A DNA stretch of 64,000 nt from Scytalidium lignicola (lineage: Eukaryota; Ascomycota; Leotiomycetes): positions 1 to 64,000 of the forward strand of contig NCSJ02000177.1 of the NCBI GenBank assembly GCA_002812745.2, given 5' to 3'. This document shows positions 1-10,700 of the stretch, piece by piece. Numbering within the stretch: position 1 is the stretch's first letter; each line of letters starts with the position of its first letter. A program made the position numbers and the translations under genes. Under the pieces are notes generated by a model that worked only from the letters and a program-made list of their open reading frames with translations, did not search any database and was not told where the DNA came from.

Positions 1-2889
1 GCTGGAAACCACCGTGATACGCGCCATGAGAATGGCCTGGTAGGCCCAGGCAGGCGGGTGCAGAAGCAGAAGAGCAACGGTCATCTCAACGGGCAGGCCA
101 GGCCCAGCGAGAGTGTCCCGCCAACACCACCTCTTCCAGCGTCGCCCCCGTTCACCAACGGCCATGCCAACGGCAACGGTCATGCTCGACAACATGCTGG
201 CAGCATCACCGATTCCGATTCCACCAAGATGGCCTCCATGGACTCCTTACGCCGGCCTTCCGTCACGGGCTACGACGAGTCCTCTTCGTCCGAGTCTTAC
301 CACAACATCCCCACCATCTCCGTCTCGCATCACCAGAACCACCGCCAGATCGATGTCAACAACGCCAAGAACCCCGCAGTGCATCGTGATACCAGCGCTC
401 TGGGCTTTGCCCTCACCGTCTTGAAGTCGTGCCCGCTCTATGACACCATTGCCATCCTGATTGTCCTGCTCCAGATCCCGCCAACCTTTCTCTCCATCGT
501 GCACTTGCTCTTTGCGACCTTGACCTTTGTGCCGCCTTCGGCCACCACCAATGTGGGCTTCAGCTTTACGGATGTGTTTGAAGGCACACTAGGTACCCCA
601 TCCGTGGCTACCATCGTCGTGGTCGATCTGATCGTGCTGCTGGTCTGGCTGTTCCTGTGGAGTCCGCTGCAGGATATTGCCCTGGATCTCGCACAGACGG
701 TCATCGCCCTGACTCTCGGAGGTGGCACCAGTGGCCGGGAAGCCGGTGCGAACAATGTTCTGGTTTGTTTTGGGATTGTTGCAATTTCGCGGGTTTTGCG
801 GAGCGGGAGCATCAAACAGGCGGGCCTGCGGGCACTACTCTCTTCTTCAGGTGGGTTTCTGGGATCGTCAGATCCAGACGATCCTTTGGAGGTGGCGCCG
901 CACAGTGGGAAGGGGAAAGGCGCACACGGTTGGATTCGGAGCATCCTTGCTATTCATATTCTTACCCAGGGAGTGGTACGGTATATTAGAGATTGGTACG
1001 TACGGAGAGAGAAGCGAGATGCTTCGGCGTCTACTTTCGGCGATCCTGAAGCTGCAAAAGGTGCCTTCTTTGATGTCGGCAACGAATCATCGACGCCGCA
1101 TGCGCAGTCTACAGAGACGGAATCGTCCATTCCTTTACCTACGAGTAACCCTATAACGACTAAAAAGAAACGAAAACAGAGTGCTTTAGTTCGCACCCGG
1201 CAGCCATTATGGGCAGCCTTAGCGAGTACAAAAATCGTTATGGTAAAAGAGTACGAATCTTCACATGCAGCAGCAGAGTCTGCTGGAACAAACGCTACAG
1301 ACGTCAACAATCTTGGAAACGCACCTTTCGATTCCGAGTCAGATCGAATCTGGATAACATATGTAGGGTTTGACGAAGTTTACTTCAACACAAGTTTCTT
1401 CCCAGCATACTCGCCAGCGCAAAATGCCTCAGGAGAGGCGGGGAAACTGGCTCCTCCCACTGCTGTTGAGATAGACAAGACCAAACCATTTTTTGTCAAG
1501 GTTAACAACGCCGCCTGGCAACCAACAAGGATCAACACAATTGTCGATGCAATTCCTGGGCGTGATGTGCGATGGAGTGGAGAGATCGTTGGACTTGCAC
1601 CCATGTCAAATTACCAGTTCGACTTTGTCAGTACGATTGACGGCTCAATCGTTTTTTCAACAAGCGTAAGGACCTTACCTGCACCAACGGCAGACATGGC
1701 AGCTGCGGCTGGCCTTGCACCAAATGGTCAAAGGGCAGGACGTCCTGGATCACCAATTACAACGCTGAAGGCTTCCATTGCATCCTCAGAGGTCAAGCTT
1801 GCCGAGGAACGAAATCGTCAAAAGCGGGAACGCAAAGAACAGAGAGCCAAGCTCAACACTGCTCGCAAAGAGATCGAAAATCTTAGCAACAGCATTGCTT
1901 CTTCAGGTGGAAATGACGATCGTCTACGTCAAAAGGTCCAGCAGAGTAATCTCCACATGAAACAAGCCGAAGAAGCCCTCCTTTCCTTAGCATCCCAGAT
2001 CCAATCACTGCAGTCGATCCCAACAGATGAGGCAGGTGAATGGAAATCTGCAAAAGAAGTCTTCCAAGCAGAGAGAGAAGTCCATAAGCAATATCGACAG
2101 GAGTATCACTGTGTCAAGCAATCCATGGAGAAGGACGTCCAGACCCTCAGCAGTGAGCTAGCTACCTTACAGCAGAAGCACGAACGTATGCAGAGTCGCA
2201 TAGCTAAGCTCAACGGCGAACATGACCGGATCGCAGACGCCAATGCTCGAGGTCTAGATGAGGCCCAACTCAAAGCTACACAACGGCAGGCCAAGGAATC
2301 AGAACGAGCCAAGATCGAAATGCTCTACCTCGAGCGTCTCCATTCCCTCACAGCCCAAATACAGGATACATCAAACAATCTCCAAGCAGTCCTCACCACC
2401 ATCGATACTCTACAACAAGCCGAATTCTTCGCCGCCCAGCAAGTCCAGCAAGCTCAACAAGCCCAAACCCAAGTCCAGCCCTCTCCAACGAATTCCATGT
2501 CCCACGTCCCGAACCCCTACGACATCTCCGCTGATGGCACCGCTGCAGCCAGCGCCATGGCCGTGTCAAATTACCCCTGGTACCCTTCCGTCCCAGCATT
2601 CGTCTCCATGCAAGGCTCCTCCTCCGCGCAGGGTCGTCGTACGCGTGGTAGAAGCAGCAGTATGCTTAGCAACGTCAGTGGCTTCACACAGTCCAGCAAC
2701 GAGGAGCCTCCTCTTCTTGGTGGCGGCCCACTTGCTCATCTGAAGATGAATGAGAAGCGCAGTGATGAGAGTAGTAGCGCCAGCGGAAGTGGGAGTGGCA
2801 CCGGCAGTGGAAGTGGTAGTGTCAGTGATCCTAAGAGTCCGAACGGAAAGCCTGCTTACACTGCAACTACTCCTTGGGCGGAAAAGTAA
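1..2889 (+). CDS. acrB: AcrB-like membrane/coiled-coil protein (5' partial)
   Basis: The frame is open from base 1 to the TAA at 2887-2889, so the true start lies outside the window and 962 residues are visible. The N-terminal part is disordered and rich in Ser, Asn and Pro. Hydrophobic segments lie at about residues 146-177, 200-222 and 252-266. A beta-rich, fibronectin-III-like stretch follows at about 448-560, then long Lys/Glu/Gln-rich coiled coils at about 590-680 and 685-820, and a Ser-Gly repeat tail. This order matches AcrB of Aspergillus nidulans, a protein with three membrane segments and a coiled coil that was found through acriflavine resistance and genetic interaction with the CreB deubiquitinase network. 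Family assignment is from recognition of the sequence and layout; a role in ubiquitin-linked control of permeases or carbon regulation is carried over from that family. No intron is apparent in the visible part. Confidence 0.85.
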   Translation, partial: AGNHRDTRHENGLVGPGRRVQKQKSNGHLNGQARPSESVPPTPPLPASPPFTNGHANGNGHARQHAGSITDSDSTKMASMDSLRRPSVTGYDESSSSESYHNIPTISVSHHQNHRQIDVNNAKNPAVHRDTSALGFALTVLKSCPLYDTIAILIVLLQIPPTFLSIVHLLFATLTFVPPSATTNVGFSFTDVFEGTLGTPSVATIVVVDLIVLLVWLFLWSPLQDIALDLAQTVIALTLGGGTSGREAGANNVLVCFGIVAISRVLRSGSIKQAGLRALLSSSGGFLGSSDPDDPLEVAPHSGKGKGAHGWIRSILAIHILTQGVVRYIRDWYVRREKRDASASTFGDPEAAKGAFFDVGNESSTPHAQSTETESSIPLPTSNPITTKKKRKQSALVRTRQPLWAALASTKIVMVKEYESSHAAAESAGTNATDVNNLGNAPFDSESDRIWITYVGFDEVYFNTSFFPAYSPAQNASGEAGKLAPPTAVEIDKTKPFFVKVNNAAWQPTRINTIVDAIPGRDVRWSGEIVGLAPMSNYQFDFVSTIDGSIVFSTSVRTLPAPTADMAAAAGLAPNGQRAGRPGSPITTLKASIASSEVKLAEERNRQKRERKEQRAKLNTARKEIENLSNSIASSGGNDDRLRQKVQQSNLHMKQAEEALLSLASQIQSLQSIPTDEAGEWKSAKEVFQAEREVHKQYRQEYHCVKQSMEKDVQTLSSELATLQQKHERMQSRIAKLNGEHDRIADANARGLDEAQLKATQRQAKESERAKIEMLYLERLHSLTAQIQDTSNNLQAVLTTIDTLQQAEFFAAQQVQQAQQAQTQVQPSPTNSMSHVPNPYDISADGTAAASAMAVSNYPWYPSVPAFVSMQGSSSAQGRRTRGRSSSMLSNVSGFTQSSNEEPPLLGGGPLAHLKMNEKRSDESSSASGSGSGTGSGSGSVSDPKSPNGKPAYTATTPWAEK

Positions 2890-3275
2890 GGGAGAAAGCG
2901 TTTTTGTGGCTTTGTTAAAAGCTGTCTTCGATTTGCTTTTTTTTTTGTAATNAAAAAAAGGGACAAACGAGAAAAGAAAACAGGGAGATTCTATATTTGT
3001 TGATGTTCGTTTAGACAAAAATGATGTTGATTCGTCCTCTATCTCTGTACTTGATAATGCTTCCCCCCTTTCTCCCGTGCTATGCTATAAGTGATGCTTA
3101 AGTTACTATGCCATGCTCATTTCAATGATGCTAACCCAATGTCCCGAATGAATAAATTAATGCAACTGCTCGCTTGCCTTCCAACTGTGTGCATTCAAAC
3201 GCTTAAGCTTTCCTCCCCCATTTGTAGAAATCGATCTAAGGCTATATTTATTTATCCAACCGAAAGGCAACTCCT
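2890..3275. other. intergenic, between convergent genes
   Basis: This 386-bp spacer separates the 3' ends of the acrB-like gene and the minus-strand membrane-protein gene. It contains T-rich runs at 2934-2946 and an undetermined base at 2952 next to an A run. It presumably holds both 3' UTRs. I see no gene. Confidence 0.6.
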
Positions 3276-4997
3276 TCATCCACTCTCCTCGCTTCCACCC
3301 TCATAGCCAGATCCGGATCTATTAACAGTGCCAAACGTCTCCTCTGAAGCACAGACTTCCCTTCCCGAGAACCTCGACATCTCTCCACCACTGTTGTTAT
3401 TCTTATTATTATCCCTAATATCCTCCGTCTCACTGATGCATTCTAGCTTCAATACCGTTCCGGATCGGTGGTGTGTTACTTTTGCTGCGCTTGATTGTGA
3501 AGGCTTATCTCTTCCCTTAGGATGATCACGCACATACTCTTCCAATCGTTGTTGTCTTTGCTGGGCTCTTGTTCTTGCTAACCATTCTGATTCTGTCTCC
3601 TCTCCTAGTGCTACAGTTAGTCCATCTGTCCAGAGGTCGTCTTCCCCTACTCGGACTTGGTCTGGTTCACTGAGCCAGGGATTGATATCTGCAGATGAGT
3701 CCATGTTGTCAGACCAGGGGTTATTGTTTGTTCCCATCCATGTATGCTCATGATCGGTGGAGGCAAATTTCGGTGACTTTGATCGGAGGCGTCGAAGTTT
3801 GTCAGCAACACCGTTTAAAATGCTTTTGAACCCTTTTGAGGGGCCCATGCTTGTACTCGTTATCAGACTAGTATTTATCAGTTCAGGACAAAGAGCGCCT
3901 GTAGTGTTATCAAGATGGTCACAATTCGAGATATCTGCTAGCACATCAGAACTGTAAGCTACCAGATTCACTGTGTCTAACTCCTATATACCTAGTTAGT
4001 AACTACTTTAGNAAGTATCACCTTTGGATATGGTTCTAATGGCTCAAATTCTTCTTACCTCGGAGGAGTCGTCACTTTCTGGAACAGTAAGGAATTGTGA
4101 GGCGTCTCCTGTGGGACTAGTGCTCTCCGCATCGATAATAGGAGAGTAAGAGCATGGTGAAGGTGGAGTAACAATAATTGTTGGTAGTTCTTGGGATTGT
4201 GGATTCGCAGAGGAGCTTTGTTGTGTCGCGATCTTGAGATTATAGTGAATTCGTCCTGTCACAGCGCCGTTATTGTGAGCAAGGTCTTCCAATATCTCAT
4301 CCGAACTGCCATCAAGGCCTGAGCTGTTTTTTTGTACATTGCTGACTCTTTTTCTAGGACGTCGAGATCTCCGCATAACGAGGTCCTTTGCCACACTTCC
4401 TCCATAGCGTTGACGTAACTGATTAAACTCCTCTTCAGTCATCGCGTTTCCATCATTGTCACAACTGGGCCTCATAATGCCCTGCTTTCTTGCACAATCA
4501 ATCCAACGGCCCAACCGGATCTCAGTATCATCGTGTTCTTCAACTGGCCCAGACTGTATTTCTAACCCTCTTGTGGTTTCGTTCGAACTTATCTCATCCT
4601 GAACAATATGCTGTATAGACTGCTGGCGACACGGGAGACCTCGGTAATATATGTAGACGCCCAGTAAACTGGCTACCACGGGTAAAATTATAAGCACTGG
4701 GAGTATAGCTGTGCTCGTGCGACCATTAGTGGTAATATCCCTGTCATAAGAGCTGCGAGAGATGATATTTCCAACACTGGAGATTTCGCTAGATCTGAAA
4801 TTAATGCCCTCAATACTTGCAGTACAAGCCGTATCCAAGATGCTTGGAGGAATCTGACTGATCTTGTGAAGGCTTGGGCAGATCGTCTCATCTACAGCTG
4901 AGCAACCCTCCCTTGCCGGATCACTCTCGACGCGTTGGGGAAGAGGAGAAGCATAGCTTGATAGGTCGCAGCTTTCAGTTAATAACAGTGGAGCCAT
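3276..4997 (-). CDS. hypothetical single-pass membrane protein
   Basis: There are two exons on the minus strand, 4997-4059 and 3983-3276, with an intron 4058-3984. The donor is GTAAGA, the branch site is a perfect TACTAAC, the acceptor is ATAG, and phase is 0. From the ATG at 4997 the product is 548 residues. An ectodomain-like start carries several Cys residues, followed by one strong hydrophobic segment at about residues 97-120, then a basic and acidic polar tail of more than 400 residues with no recognised domain. An exposed Cys-rich N-terminus needs a signal peptide, but none is present at this ATG. The same frame stays open upstream to an acceptor-like CCTTAG ending at 5088, so the coding exon probably starts at 5087 and an upstream signal-peptide exon is missing from this model. 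An undetermined base (4012) lies inside the intron. Function unknown. Confidence 0.65.
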
Positions 4998-5254
4998 TGA
5001 AACATTGCACAAGCAACGCTTAAGAGGTTGGAGGTAAACAAAAGAGCGTTTGTCGAATATATACTTAGTTTCACTGACCCAAGACTGCTAAGGATAGACA
5101 ACTTTGGTATGTTCATAGTCTGTGGTCCAGTACCAGGCCAATATAACCACGGTAGCAGTAGCCAAGCTAAGAAAAGGAAACAAACATGTATTTTCAAATA
5201 AGGAAGGCATGGATGAGAATGATGTGGAGAGAATTGGAAGGAGCAGGGAACCAA

Positions 5255-6012
5255 ACCACCTACCTTAGATCAACGCAGGATAGTAGATCAGAGAGTTCCG
5301 CCCTTGACTCTCACAACTTCTATTAAACATGACGATTGCCCAGGAAATGAATCCCTTCCGCCCTGAACAGCTGTATTTTCAGGGGGGGATGTGCTCTCCT
5401 AGAACCTAGGATTCGCCCGAAAAGGGGCCAATATAAAAAAAGCGTCCATAACGTACTGAGATAGACCGCTTCATATGATGGTGAGAAGAGTGAACAACAC
5501 AATTGCCATATCTGATGCTTTTGATATTCGGTCTCAGTAAATAACCCCCCTTTCTAGGGTCGAAGCGGGTTCAGGACAAACCGCCCCCAACGGCCCCCAA
5601 AGGCCCCCAAATGCCCGATTTGGATTCTGTAAACGCGAGCAAGCGGTTGTGCATCGCTCGTAGGGCTGGTGACATGATTGGCCTCCATTCCAAGGCTCTA
5701 CAGGGCCTTGAAGTTTTGTTGCGTGTCTGGTCTTTTGGCCCCCAAGCAGTGCTCAGCGTTCGATGGCGATGAAGCTGATTGTCGCGTGCCAAAGTCGATG
5801 TAGCCTGAGGATATAGAAGTACTCAGGCAGTCAGGCACCAAATTCACTCTAAGGCATCAACATCTCCTTCCACCCACTGACAAGCGAATCAATCAGAGCG
5901 CGCCGCCCCGATTCGCGTGTCGCGTCTCCCGTATACCGCACCGCGTCGCCCAGGAACTCGCAAGTTACAGAGGTCTTGAAGGTCAAAGGTATCCTTTCAA
6001 TCATCACCAGCC
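5255..6012. promoter_or_regulatory. divergent intergenic/promoter region
   Basis: The region lies between the minus-strand membrane-protein gene and the DNA primase gene and should hold both promoters. It includes repetitive CCCCCAA-type runs near 5580-5612. I recognise no protein gene in it. Confidence 0.5.
5914..5946. promoter_or_regulatory. three CGCGT (MCB-core) boxes upstream of primase
   Basis: CGCGT occurs at 5914-5918, 5921-5925 and 5942-5946, that is 67 to 99 bp before the primase ATG. Its complement ACGCG is the core of the MluI cell-cycle box bound by MBF (Mbp1/Swi6, Cdc10/Res), which drives replication genes at G1/S in yeasts. The cluster and its position are seen; control by MBF is inferred. 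Confidence 0.55.
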
Positions 6013-7698
6013 ATGATTCGGCAGGACTTCTCAAGACTCGATGCCAAACGGCGGGCGACTCTTGATCATCGCCAAAAACAATTTGTTACCCCGACGTACA
6101 AGGAGCTCACCTATTCCCATCGCTTGAACTTCTACACGGAGCCTCCGACTGCTGATATCACACTGGAACAATTCGAGCAATGGGCTATCGACCGTCTACG
6201 AGGTACACCTGTCTCAATTTAGATATCCTCAGAGCTGTCACTAACTCGTCTTCCCCGCACGTAGTCCTTGCTGAACTGGAAGCATGCTCCTTCAGAAACA
6301 AAACCATGGCCGAAACGGCGACTCATATAAAGCCAATTCTTGACAAATACATGCCTCTCACCTCCACATCTTCCAATGCTGCATTGCTCCAGTCAGAAAG
6401 GCAGAAAGACCACTACAGCCACTTCATCCTACGACTTGCTTTTGCCTCTACCGAAGATCTGCGACGACGATTTTCTCGCGTGGAAAGTATGTTATTCAGA
6501 CTTCGATTTCAGGATGACGATTTAAGAGGCCGCCAATCTTTCGTAGAGACTCTGAATCTAGACTGGGAGCCGGTTACAGAGGAAGAGAAAAGAGAGCATT
6601 GGGAGCAACTAAAAGCAGCTGCCGGTGGATTTCTCAAGAGGGTAGATGAAGAGAGTTGGTTCAAAGTTGACTGGGAGAGAGTGCCAGAGCTGGTTGAAGG
6701 CCGAAAAGTCTTCTTGAAGGCCGGAAAAGCCTATGTTCCGGGGCGAGATCAGCTTTCTTTGATAGTCACTGAATTCACAACCCGTCTGGAAAAAGCTCTC
6801 GAGGTGCGACTCCCTCTGATAAAATTACGGCATTGTACTGATTCAAATCTTAGCTTACTGCCCGTGCTCTCCCCCGACTCGATGAAGATGATCGGTTGAC
6901 CCCTATTTTAAACCACCTCTCCCAAAACTTCACTACTCCAGACGCAAGTTACTCGTCTTCCACTTCCCTCCCAGGTGCCGATATCTCAGCGCGAAACGTC
7001 GACGCACTCTCCAGCTCTTTCCCTCTTTGTATGCAACATCTTCACCGCTCCCTACGTCGTGATGCTCATCTCAAACATTTCGGCCGGTTACAATACACGC
7101 TCTTCCTAAAAGGTATCGGACTGAATCTGGAAGAGTGTCTAGTCTTCTGGCGAAGTTCGTTCAGTAAGATCACCGATGACGTATTTAATAAGGAATACAG
7201 GTATAATGTTCGACACGCTTATGGCGATGTCGGTGGAGACAGTAACCGGAGAGGAAACGGATACTCGCCGTTTTCATGTCAGAAGATCTTGACAGATCAC
7301 CCCCCTGGACCTGGCGAGGCGCATGGATGCCCGTACCGCCATTTCAATGTCGACAATCTAATGTCTTTATTACAAGCTGTTGGGGTGCAGGATAGAGATG
7401 TGCTTAAAGGCGTAAAAGAAGATAAGGAGAAGCAAAAGTATCATCTGGCTTGTAATCGGTATGCTCCTAACCTTGCCTTACCCATCATATTACATTTCCT
7501 AAGTACTAATCCTATCAACACAGGGTCTTTGACTATGTCCACAAGCAAGAAATCAAGAAAGTTAAAGATGATGGTACATGGACTACAGCTCAACTGGAGA
7601 CCATTGTCCATCCAAACGAATACTTCAAACGCAGTTATCTGCTTAAAAACCTAGGCAAGAATCAGGCTGGTGAGACTGATGTAAAGATGGAGGAGTAA
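6013..7698 (+). CDS. pri2: DNA primase large subunit Pri2
   Basis: Four exons (6013-6202, 6265-6803, 6854-7458, 7524-7698) give 502 residues, close to the usual size of the family (yeast Pri2 is 528). Introns are 62, 50 and 65 bp; the third has a perfect TACTAAT branch site at 7504-7510, and the second has a weaker GTGCGA donor. The N-terminal region carries the family signature YSHRLNFYTEPP. The C-terminal half has the four cysteines expected to hold the 4Fe-4S cluster, near residues 302, 385, 402 and 443, in the contexts PLCM, FSCQK, HGCPYRHF and HLACNR. Pri2 binds the catalytic subunit Pri1 and works in the DNA polymerase alpha-primase complex in the nucleus, making RNA primers. All key residues seem present and the gene looks intact. 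CGCGT boxes lie just upstream. Confidence 0.95.
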
Positions 7699-8569
7699 CG
7701 AGCTTGGCTGGGGCTTCTTGGTATGCAGAGGCGTTTTGACGTTGTATTAATGGGGAATGGATATTATGATGCTCATGGGTTACGAGGTCCTTGAAGGCAA
7801 TACTGTAATAGAGCATTTTCTAATGTTATAACTTATGCATGATTTAAGAATATGATATAAAATATTGACGTTTATATAGGTTTTATACCCTACATCTCCT
7901 TTGAAAGTTATACCATGTCTATAAGTGTCAATTCCTTATCAATGAATCTCATTGTAACTATCATAAGCCGAATATAACACCCAACATAAATTTGTCATCT
8001 CACTATTTGCCTCCTCCAATTATCATAAATCATGGACTCACATGTACCCAAGGTTCAGTTGTTATTGTTGAGATTGACCTGTTCCGTTACTGTTTTCGAA
8101 AGAGCATGCGGCGACNAAAAAAATACGTAGTCAGGTCGCGGCCCTCGTGTATGCAGTTGGTGTCACCAACACACCAAAACGATCCCTGAGATCAACCGTA
8201 ACATCAAGGAATCAACGGCCTTCACCCAAAGACAGAGGGAACAACTTCTATTTTACTCTTTCCCCAATGTCTTCATTTGTTTTGTTTTCTTCAATTCCAT
8301 ATCCTTCTATTCAATATGCTTTTTTTTTTTGTTCCCATTCCAATATCGAATCAACAAGACCACCATCCCATTCCCATCCGAAACACGTTCCAACAATCAA
8401 TATAAACATAAGAAACGTACTGAACAACGTCTCAGTACAGTCACGGGTACATAAATCCTGCATGCTCGTTCCTAGTGCTAAATAATTCGGACAACTTCTT
8501 CTGAGCTCAACCATTGTCTTCATTATGAGTAGAGTTGTAAGGCCAATTAATGGGCCCCAAATGCCTAAT
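7699..8569. other. intergenic, no gene seen
   Basis: The first 200 bases are an AT-rich 3' flank of the primase gene. An undetermined base sits at 8116 before an A run, and a ten-T run lies near 8322-8331. Short open frames here have no coding character. Confidence 0.5.
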
Positions 8570-8833
8570 TTAGGGTTTTAAAAGCCAGGCTTCGTGATAA
8601 ACTTGAATGACAATGCCCACCATTATGGTGATATAATTGGACTCAGTGGTATCCATATACTGTTGTAGATAGTTGTCAAAAACAAAGTCGCGAGTTTCAA
8701 TGATAGGAATAAGAATACTAAGATTGGCATAACCATCTTGATGGAGCGTTTTAAGTGCCAATTCTAGGATCGCATAAAGAAGAAAGATGATGGCCGTTCT
8801 TTTAAGCCATTTCCATTTCTTAATTTCGGGCAT
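8570..8833 (-). CDS. possible small membrane protein (87 aa)
   Basis: A single-exon frame runs from the ATG at 8833 to the TAA at 8570. It has a Lys/Trp-rich start, one hydrophobic helix at about residues 11-28 and a weaker one near 65-80. Amino-acid use looks protein-like, but the ORF is short, lies in AT-rich DNA, and I recognise no family. It could equally be chance. Confidence 0.3.
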   Translation of the reverse strand: MPEIKKWKWLKRTAIIFLLYAILELALKTLHQDGYANLSILIPIIETRDFVFDNYLQQYMDTTESNYITIMVGIVIQVYHEAWLLKP

Positions 8834-9045
8834 CTCCGTGTTTGGAAACGATTTAGTAGAGTTATATGAAGTTGTAAATTGTCGAAAAGAAGTACAAGTT
8901 GGAGTTGGAAACTTATCGCAATTTACCAAGGAATGGAAGTAAGGAGACCCCGCTCAAGACCATTTATTATATTCTCAAATTGCCAGATGACCAACAAAAA
9001 TTCGTTCCCAAACAGAAAAGATGGCTGCTCGGAGGGGTATGAAAG

Positions 9046-9470
9046 TTTTGGATAAAGTCTTCAAGGGAACATAGCTGATTGAGAGTTGCGGGGATTGCAT
9101 AGATATTAGCTTTGTGGGCGCTTGTCTTGTCGTCCTTTCTTGTTGGTATAAAGATGTAACCCTTGGAGGACACATCGGATACAGAGTGGCAGTCATTATT
9201 GGTTTTCCAGTGCTAATTTTAGCTGTACTTACTTCTATGATCCGTATGAAGTCGACTGGACACAGGGTTGAATTACGGAGAATGAACAAGCAAAAGCACA
9301 AACAAGATGACCCCGAAAATAACCAGGTACGAGGTATTTAACAGAATGTCTAACAGGTCCTCGATGATGGCCCTAATAGCAACACGCCGTGTCATAAGCA
9401 AGAGGGAGACCATCGACAGGGTAGTTCCATGGAGAGAAGTACTCCCCTAGAGAACCCTCCTTGGCAAAAT
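9046..9470 (+). CDS. possible membrane-protein gene or remnant
   Basis: An open frame begins after an acceptor-like ACATAG near 9072 and encodes a Cys-containing stretch, then a strong hydrophobic helix (about 9184-9243), then a basic Lys/Arg cluster and a polar tail. If a very short (about 30 bp) intron after 9327 is accepted, a further polar tail continues to a TAA near 9468. The order ectodomain, helix, basic anchor and polar tail resembles single-pass fungal membrane proteins. No convincing start exon was found upstream, and the intron is shorter than usual. It may be a degraded gene. Confidence 0.22.
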
Positions 9471-9479
9471 GACTCGTAA

Positions 9480-10700
9480 AAATAAGAGAATAGTAGTAAT
9501 ACTCAAAGGGTGTCTTGCTTATTTGGGAGGGTGAATTTGCTGAATAAAGAAGTCGAAAAAATAACTCTTCAATCCCTAGCTAATAACTACCTATTATACA
9601 AATAATCAGAGTCAAATCTGCGATGGAGTATTTCAAAGAGTCTATGATCAACATATCGAAGCCTTAAATCATTTCGAATGGCAAGAATAATATTAAGATA
9701 ACTTTGACGTTATCTTACCTGGCGGTATAGGGTTTTAAAACTTAACATAACCAATACTGTAAGTTGGGGAAGTGAACATAATGACTTAGTAGGATAATAC
9801 TTTAAATAATTGGACTATTCCAAGTGAAGATAAGATATATAGAAGTAGAACAAGAATTCTGTTGTTGACTTGGGATATAAGAGTATTTCTCATAGAGATC
9901 GTAAATATATTCTTCGAAGTTATATCAATGAGAAAGAGAGCACAAAAGGAAAATTCGTAAGATGAAATTGGACAATGGTGATGAAATATGCTGTCTTTTT
10001 GCCGTCTCTACTTGTTGCTCATTCTACCTCTTTTGAATCACTCTGACAACCTAACCGTGTTCTTCAACAACGACCAACTAAACTCTAACCCCAATTACAC
10101 TCAAAACAAAAATAAAATCAAGCAAAACTTAACAACAAAATAAAAAAACAACAAACACAAAATATTTGGGGAAAAAAATTAACCTGAGTGACAAAAGAGT
10201 TCGGTTTCAACACAGCCATAGCCGCTCGCCTACATCTCTGCTAATGTCAGTATTCACTTCACCCATTAGACTTGGTTGTCCAATCCTTTTCTCGGAACAA
10301 CAACTTGACCTGACCGTTACGCCATAACGGAGCTGTTTGTTGTTCTGTTGCAAATAGGTTGCTTATTCGGGGTTATATAGGAAGGAAGTAGGGAAGGAAG
10401 GATCGCTAGTGAATCCAGGGGAAGCTGATTTCCTGTTTTGGGTAGCGTATTATTTACAACTGGAATTTCTTGAACGAAGCATAGCTCCATCTCATTGGAT
10501 TTGAAGGTTCCAATGGATATAGTTCCAACTTATTCCACGGGTTTAATGATTTATTCGATCATAAAAATTATGTCTTGTGGTATGCACTGGCATATATAAA
10601 TACCCGCGTCTGCTACATGACAACTAGGCAGGAGCTAAGCATGTATCTCCACTAACGCATGAACTTCCAAGCAATCAAAAGCATGATCTGCCAGTGATCT
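9480..10700. other. AT-rich gene-free stretch
   Basis: Long AT-rich DNA with no frame of coding quality. About 10040-10190 is an A/C-rich, G-poor tract on the plus strand with many AACAA-type words. The high TA content could reflect repeat-induced point mutation of old repeats, but no repeat family is recognisable. Confidence 0.45.

Noticed and set aside
438..944. 168-codon minus-strand frame inside the acrB-like gene
   Set aside because: It is antisense to a well-supported coding frame and has no family match; a shadow of codon bias.
5849..6034. Minus-strand frame of about 51-61 codons at the primase promoter
   Set aside because: It overlaps the CGCGT boxes and the start of pri2, is very short and has no recognised family.
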